Shown here in pieces: positions 57,246-64,000 of a stretch of DNA of 64,000 bases (positions are counted from its first letter, which is position 1; each line of letters opens with the position of its first letter). The notes below the pieces were generated by a model. The model ran no database searches, was not told the DNA's origin, and saw only the letters and a program-made list of their open reading frames with translations. The position numbers and the translations under genes are program-made. Location: assembly GCA_964019135.1 (NCBI GenBank), contig OZ025257.1:20983971-21047970 (forward strand), written 5' to 3'. The DNA comes from Arenicola marina (lineage: Eukaryota; Annelida; Polychaeta; Arenicolidae).

Positions 57246-58094
57246 TTGACGGGCGACGCTAGTTGGAAACCGCTGACACGTCACGTATCACACGGCAAGA
57301 TGGATGACACAGACGGCGGCGACGTCGTTAGGACGTCTGACCCCAGGGTCCGGCGTCAACGTGTGTGTCACTGGGTTGGACAAATGTGGGTGGGGCGCAG
57401 AGGGAAGGGGAGGGGGGTGGGGTGGGATAACGTGGACTGGGTCTAGAGGTGGGGCATATATAATACAGCATGAAGGTGACCCGCAAGGGGTAATGGGCAC
57501 GTTTCAAGTCGTTACGAGTACATCGCTTGATCCTTACCCCGCCAGCCTATTGCCCCCCCCCCCCCGAGACCGTTTCCCCTATCGCTTCCCGGCCGATATG
57601 CCCATACCACCCCCCCTCCCCCCACACACACACACCTGTGATGTATGACCGTCTTTCCGTAGACCCTGCGACTCTCTACTTTAGTACCTCCTCGGGCCGC
57701 CCAGCATCATCCCAGTCATCCCACCCATTCCTTATTACCCCCACACCCTCCTCGGGCCGCCCAGAATCACCCTAATGATCCCACCCATGCATTATTACCC
57801 CCACACCCTCCTCGGAGCCAAAGAAGGCCAGAGTTCAGTCTGCGACAGCCTTACGTTTATCCATTGCCCCGCCCCCAACCCCATACCCCTACCCCATCAC
57901 CCCCACACCCCTACCCCCCCCCCCCTTCCGTGACCATGTACTCTCACCGCCTCAGGGAATTTCACCACCTGTATGTGAACCCTTACATTGCCCATGAATT
58001 ATATATACACACCTCAAATCTAATATGTCTCCTGTAAAATTAAAGGTACCGTGAAGGAGACACCATCAAGTGGCAAATAGCCGGGGGGTTCTGG
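57246..58094. other. Spacer with C-rich minisatellite and no gene
   Basis: A ~60-bp unit (CCTCCTCGGGCCGCCCAG, then ATTACCCCCACAC) is repeated about 2.2 times at 57,686-57,815. Several C runs follow. The 114-codon plus frame at 57,304-57,648 has no motif. Confidence 0.6.
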
Positions 58095-58875
58095 TGGCAC
58101 CTGTCTGCGACTTGTGGCGCCTGTCGTTGGCTGTAATAGTCCCAGTGGCGCCAATCGGTGGTGCCAGCCACGGACACCACCCACCCCATGGCATGGATCC
58201 TCCAGGCTTTCCCAGGTTGTCATCTGGCAATCAGCTATAGTGCCAACAGTCCCTGTGGGAAACAAAAACCTTAAAACCTTACAGAAAATCCCGATCAACA
58301 TCAAAATCGGGACCTAAAATAGCGTACTTCCTCAGGGGGGGGGGGGCGGGGAGGGGGCGGACCCCCTGGACCCAGGCGGATCCGCCCTTGTTCCGGGTAT
58401 ATGATTCGTAAAACTAGTGTAATTTACCTGCATAATAATAAATATTGAAGCGATCTGGATGGTTGTTTAGAATATATGGCTCATAATTTGGTAAGTATGG
58501 CACTTTTTACTCCCGAAATCTGAATAAACACTGGCATCAACTCCCGACCGAACAACCGACCTTGTAATTTTCGCATCCACTAATTTAGATGTACTGACGT
58601 ATATATGCAACTTACGGTTTAAGTGTTGGCAATGGTAATTTTAATCAGGTTCAGGGTTTATCTAAATATTCAGATGAGGTAGTGTTTTTGAGGCAAGAGG
58701 TAACTAGTACGTGTTCAGTGTGTTGCATCTAATATATCTGGAATAGCCTTTTACTCTATGATGTTTTTGTAGCGGAGATTTTATTGCCCAAGGCAATGGT
58801 AGGCCCGTTTCGTGCCTACAGCACTTCAGAGGGGAACCTACCTTAACGTTAGCAAACGCCGAATGATCGCTTCTG

Positions 58876-59127
58876 ATTAGTTGGTGGGTTGTATATTCAA
58901 GACGCTCTAACCATTTTTGATCATATCGCATCAATGGGAAAGGGAAGGGCGAGTGGAGCCAATTCCCCAGGGGTAAGCCCCTATTCTTTACGAAAAGGGA
59001 CATAGGGTCATTATTCTGCAACCACACAGACATGGCCACGCGAAACACCTATCCACGTGCCGTTAGGCACTCAGGTGGCCAGGGCTTTGAATGCCACTGC
59101 TCTAACACACTGAGCTATCAAGGCGGC
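58876..59127 (-). mobile_element. tRNA-derived SINE S1, copy 4 (right arm)
   Basis: On the minus strand GCCGCCTTGATAGCTCAGTG opens the head, with an A box as in copy 3; the B box is degenerate (AGGTGTTTCGCGTGG). The tail reads ATACAACCCACCAACT. The position mirrors copy 3, showing the insertion is older than the duplication. Confidence 0.85.
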
Positions 59128-62100
59128 ACCGATCGCGTCTGAATATGTCATGTTTTAAAGCGTCATATGTGATAATAGTGGCAAATATTTGTAATGACGC
59201 TCGTAAATAAATTACCGAGTATTCTATCTTACTGGTACAATATATTTGGATTCTTGTCTTGCAAGTCCATTTCGACCCAAGAGTTGACTTCAAGTGAGCG
59301 ACGGCTGATGCTACCCAAAGCGATCAATGCATGGAGCATGACTTTACCAGCACGACGGCTCCTGACATATTATATGGGAGTAAAACCCCGTCTTCTGAAG
59401 ATATCTAACGAAGATTAAAATGTTCCTCATGCAATTTTATAAAACGACGAATGTTTTATTCTGTTAGATGGCAAACATATATGCGTATCTTTACATCCAT
59501 CCACGGGGAAGGGTGGGTATAAATGTTATAAGGGACGATTCCAGGTGGTAAGATGCTGGTACTCAAATCTTAGGGGAATCTACTCCCGGAATAACGCATG
59601 GATAGCCCTACGGAATACTCAATGAATTAAGGCCATTCTTCATACAGATACAACACTTGCAAATCTGGCTCGGACTCACATCAATGAGGTATAATGTACA
59701 AATCTATTCGGAACCATGTTTCCAACATTTAATTTTCTTGTCTCGGGAAGTTTTATTGCCACAGTGCGTGCCAACACGTCAGCACACGTGAGCTAAGGCG
59801 ACACCTTTTTGTACAGTCCATTTAGTCTCAAGCTCATCTTCTGCCTTGTGCAATCCCATTAGTCGGCGCCGGCCCGTGGTCATTTATGGCGCCCAGATCC
59901 GCACCTTCCATATTATAGTGGCTTTTACTAAATTGCTTTGCTTGTAAATGACATGTTGGACCCGATGGCGCCCAACCTGCCGGGGTGGCCATTTCCGGCC
60001 AGATATCCACACATGCGATATTTTTACAAAGGCCTTTATTACTCAATATTAGCCAAACGGAAAAAACAGTTGCCGCAGTAAATGGAACAGTCATGATACT
60101 ACCTTTTTAATGATTTATTGCGAGTCATTGTTTCGAGTACTGTCTTTGACGAGGCTATTGGCGGGCCATTTTGTCGAGGCCTGTCCCTTCAGGGTCTTAG
60201 TGTTATTCATTGCTTCGAGTGCTGCCTTTAACGAAGCTTTATATGGGCCATTTATCGCCCAGCCACTCCGCATGTCTTTGGTTCGGCCACTCTTTATATG
60301 CCGGCATGCTTCCATCACTAGTATCTGACCAGAAGTTCTCCCTCGGATGGAAAACTCTCCATAATATCCTTATAACGTTGGCTTGGCGTTAATGTACGTA
60401 TGCAACCTCGCCGTAACCATATCGCCTCCAGAATCAATAATCGATCTAATTCTGGCCAATAGAAAAAAGTTAATTCCATTCATTATATGATGCAAGCGAA
60501 CTGCTAACGGCATCTACGGAATCATGAAACCTCCGAAATGTAATTTAATGGTGCCGGGGGAAAAAACCCTTACGTAGGCCTACCAGGTACGCAGGTCATT
60601 GTTACCCAGAAGCTAAAGGAATTGCCGCCCAGGCGGGAGAGGCGCTGTGTAGATTGTCGCAATGGTGCCAATGAGTATCTGATGGTAGAGGGGTAGGGTT
60701 AAGGGAAGCAGCGTGGGCGGGGGGGGGGGGAGGGGGAGGTCTGACGCGGGTGTCTGTGGGGACAGCGGGCGAGGAGAATAGCTGTGGGCGATATTACAGG
60801 CAGGTAGGGATCGCGCTGAAGCAGCCAGTTCCATTAAGCTTTTGCCAACTTAATTCTTAGGCATGCTTGATGAAATTAAGAACTGTAGCCCGAAGACACC
60901 GAGGTTGTACCTCTGGGAAACCCTTCCATAACACGTTCCCCGTGAAAGTAGGTCACCAGGAGCGCACCCGTTTTCTCGACCTTGGTGCGGAAAGGTTGCG
61001 TCCGACCGAAACTGTGTCATGTAATCAGCATGTAATCCGGTTGGCTTCTGCTTTCTTACGAAGCTGGGTGTGGCAAGGACCGTTGTTTTATATGCCTTTC
61101 TCCGTCGAAACACTGAAGTTAAGAAGGCATGGTGCAGTTAGAACACCCATGCCAAAACCCAACGCATTAGTGGGTCAGTGGTATAGTAGCATGGTAAGTC
61201 ATTCGTGATAGGGATAAGGGTTCTTCCATTATTAATTGGACCGATAATTAATCGGACTTCCTGATGATGCGAGAAGTACATGGATATTGAGATCAAATGA
61301 TCAATTAACAACCTTGCGAATCCCGGGCTGGCAGGATACGTTTTTAATTCCTATACTGAATTATACAATATCATATATTGTCGGTTAACCACAGACTCTT
61401 TCAATGGCCCTTTATTTCAACTCAATTCTTAAGTCGAGCAAATTCACTGTCCAGTATCTGTAGGTTTTCGATAGTACGACAACAATCGGATCATAAGGTC
61501 ACTGAAATATCTATGTAACACCTACATAATAATTAATTACTTCACATGCAATCAATTCAAGACATAGGCCTACGACGTATCAAGCAACTGAAAGACCCAA
61601 TGGCAAAACGTTGGAAAATGAAGAAGATTTAATGGGGCCAATGTTTAGCCAGCATAACCTCTTGAAACTTCAACAGTCACTGCCAGATTTGGAGATCCAT
61701 ATGAGATGGATTCATGCCTTAGAATGCCATCGGAGAAAAGTACCAGCAATGCGAAAAGTTTTGGGCCACGATTGAGGTAGCATTATTTCAATGGCGGGCC
61801 CAATAACTTTGATTTGATTCGATATGATTTGACTGGGGTTTAACGGCACTTTCAGCCTGTCAGGCCATATTTTGCCATACTGGTTTTTCAATCCAAATAA
61901 CTCGGCAGTCAATGCTAAAACTTTGAAGAGAGTGGGGTTTAATTTCGGTAGGGGGGGGGAGGGGATAGGCAGGTCTCCCCATAGACGGTGGGGAGAGGGG
62001 TGGCATCCAGCCAGTATTGGTTTGTAGTTTTCACCAAATTGCTTCGATGATAGGGAGATGTAGCCCCCAGAACGGGCTGTATCCGCCAATATGAAGTGTG

Positions 62101-63963
62101 TGGTAGCAATGTGCCCACCACAATCACTATATATAGTTTATATATCTAATCCATAAGTTGTTTATTGCATCCATCTTCTCTTGTCTCTGATTTAATTAAA
62201 TTGAAATAAGGAATTGATATATTATGATTGCTATTTTTATTGCTGCATATCTCCCTATATTGAGTGTATTGTAATTTCATATTATAATTTCATATATAGC
62301 GTTAACAGCAATTTTGTATGCTAATACTGTTGCGATTATGTTATAAGACAAAAAAATTGTTCCCCTTGTGATAATTAGGCGTCACAGCGCCAGATGTGTT
62401 GGTGAAACCTGTGTAAATTCACACACTCGATAAGATTAAATATGATAGGGGTTGCACATTGCTGATATATATGACGTCACATAGGCGGTTACACGTAAGC
62501 TGAAAGTTGCATATCGAGCTCTTTCCCGCCAAACCTAAGCCCAGACTAAATTGATATCAAAATTTGCAGAAAGTTCGATTGTTTCATTCCATAAATTCAG
62601 AAAATGGTAATCACCATGATAAATCCAGTTTTTTCACCTGGGCCTCCGCGAACGTGCTTCTCATTGGTTGACAATTGAGAGTTAAAGTCAATGTCCGGAG
62701 AAAGCAATCTAGCGGACAATACCAGTTTTTATATTGAGGCATTCTTTCCTTATTTCGAACTGACATGTTTTATACTCCTTTGAAAACAGTTCACTCTCTC
62801 GCAGCCAGCTTCTGCTAGCTAATTCATTCTTTGCTTCTCGCTTAAGGTAATATCACGGTCAGTGGAGAGATTACATAAGACGAGAACAAGGGAACGATGG
62901 ATCGTGATATCCTCTATATCAGTTAATGCAGCTGCCAGCCAAACCATTGTCATTGTCGAACGCCGTCGTGGTGCGGTGGTGCATTCATCTGCGTGCAATG
63001 GTAAAACGGAAAGTTGCTGAATTTTCACTGTCGAAACGTAGCGCGAAACAATCCTTTCCGTGTATTTTTCATTTGCACTCTGACGAATTGCTGGGTTCGA
63101 TGGTTTAATTCAAATCTCGTCTGACATTATTTTTGCCCGCTAGGCGGCATTACATTGAATCAATGAAAGGTGTTACTCGATGGTGATAATGTGTCTCCCT
63201 GGTCGCAGCATAGAAAGGTGTTACTCTGCCGCAAAAGGGATTTTAGCACTCGAATAGTGGCAATGAAACATTAATTTTAATATGTTTAAAGATTCGCATA
63301 CAGCATATTGTTCTATGAGACGTGTGCCTTATTTAAGAAATTAGGCCTCCCTCCCCCCCCCCCCTCCCTCCCCCGCCCCTTTTTGAAACAATATTATAAG
63401 TAAGAGGATAGGTAGTGTGAAGTGTAGTGTAGGCGTCTGGCGTGATATCTCATCAAAACGTTCGGACATATTTTAATGTTATGACAAGGCATATAATTCT
63501 TAAAGCGGCAACACTGTCAAGATGAGGCATGACACACTGTTTTAGTGGGCTTTTAGATAGAAGATAGAACAACCACTGTGTGGAATATGTCTATCTGCTG
63601 ATGACATACTGATGAGTTCGAACGATGAACCTCTTCGCACTCTCCTCTCAAGGACGGATCTAGAGAGGGGGAAGGAAGGGGGAGGGGGGGGAGGGATCTG
63701 GGAGAGGGGAGGGTGACTGCAAAATACATCGCAAAGTGACACTTTTTAGTGCGGAGTAAATTGGGCGACCACGAGAAATCAATTCTTTGGATACCTAAAT
63801 GGCGCACGTTTATTTAGTACATATACATATGAAAAACATAAATGAATCCACAGGGAATTTAATTGACAAGAAGGGAGGGGCGCCGCTGCCCCCATTTGTG
63901 CTTCGATATTATGGTATCATAACTATCATCCTGGTCAGTTATCCTATCTGGCCCTTCCCTACC

Positions 63964-63987
63964 TTAAGATAAGATAAGATAAGATAA
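63964..63987. repeat. (GATAA)n microsatellite
   Basis: About four to five AAGAT/GATAA units, interrupting the 41-bp motif at the arm end. Confidence 0.85.
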
Positions 63988-64000
63988 TGATGGTTACTTA

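Larger units (their letters stand above)
58095..63990 (-). repeat. Right arm B' of the large inverted repeat (runs to the window end)
   Basis: Reverse complement of 43,950-51,525. It lacks the 39-bp minisatellite, MITE M1 copy b, the 50,085-50,530 insertion and about 280 bases at 51,045-51,325. It has its own extras, such as a GGACGGATCTAG...G-run segment at 63,650-63,710. The match still holds at 63,908-63,966, so the arm may continue outside the window. Confidence 0.9.

Noticed and set aside
60850..61113. 87-codon minus-strand frame in the right arm
   Set aside because: The left-arm counterpart (47,780-48,040) is frameshifted and broken; no motif is recognised.

Overview
This is eukaryotic nuclear DNA that is mostly non-coding. 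It has no operon-like gene packing, there are GT...AG intron signals, and the contents are a decayed non-LTR retrotransposon, tRNA-derived SINEs, terminal-inverted-repeat (TIR) MITEs and many mini- and microsatellites. CpG is not visibly depleted. The repeat mix fits an invertebrate metazoan, probably marine, such as a lancelet, hemichordate, echinoderm or mollusc. I cannot name the species. No rRNA, complete tRNA or snRNA gene was seen.

Layout. 0-4 kb: AT-rich DNA with a 28-bp minisatellite and a ~0.5-kb tandem duplication. 4.8-6.9 kb, minus strand: the only convincing host-type gene, a multi-exon gene that was not found as a single open frame. It encodes a segment resembling a MADS/SRF domain, a Pro/Thr/Ser/His/Gln repeat linker, a basic patch and a C-terminal PHD-like zinc finger interrupted by one in-frame TGA. 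7-12.4 kb: tandem and dispersed duplications of non-coding DNA. 12.4-14.7 kb: block D, present again in the same orientation at 54.2-56.1 kb. 14.8-25.4 kb: intergenic DNA with a tRNA-like sequence, a hAT-like MITE, a 50-bp minisatellite and polypurine/polypyrimidine tracts. 25.9-27.8 kb: a 5'-truncated, frameshifted non-LTR retrotransposon with reverse transcriptase motifs. 28-32.9 kb: GC-rich DNA and MITEs. 33.1-36.7 kb: a 19-bp pyrimidine-rich minisatellite carrying a duplicated SINE-containing block. 37.5-37.9 kb: a ~23-bp minisatellite.

The right third has the most striking large structure. Block B (about 43.95-51.53 kb) recurs as a diverged inverted copy B' (about 58.1-64.0 kb, running off the window). 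A second inverted pair, A (39.66-40.44 kb) and A' (52.0-52.99 kb), flanks B. The order is A-B-A'-spacer-B'. Next to each A copy a different satellite has grown: 2.6 kb of an 18-bp repeat beside A and 0.35 kb of a 9-bp repeat beside A'. A SINE is shared by both B arms, so it predates the duplication. A 13-copy 39-bp minisatellite and two insertions are found only in the left arm. A 10-bp satellite of about 1 kb with higher-order structure lies in the spacer.

The genes do not form a pathway. Almost all long open frames here are by-products of satellites whose unit is a multiple of 3 or lacks stop codons. The best candidates for something undescribed are the MADS-like/PHD-like gene at 4.8-6.9 kb and the nested inverted-repeat architecture at 39.6-64 kb.
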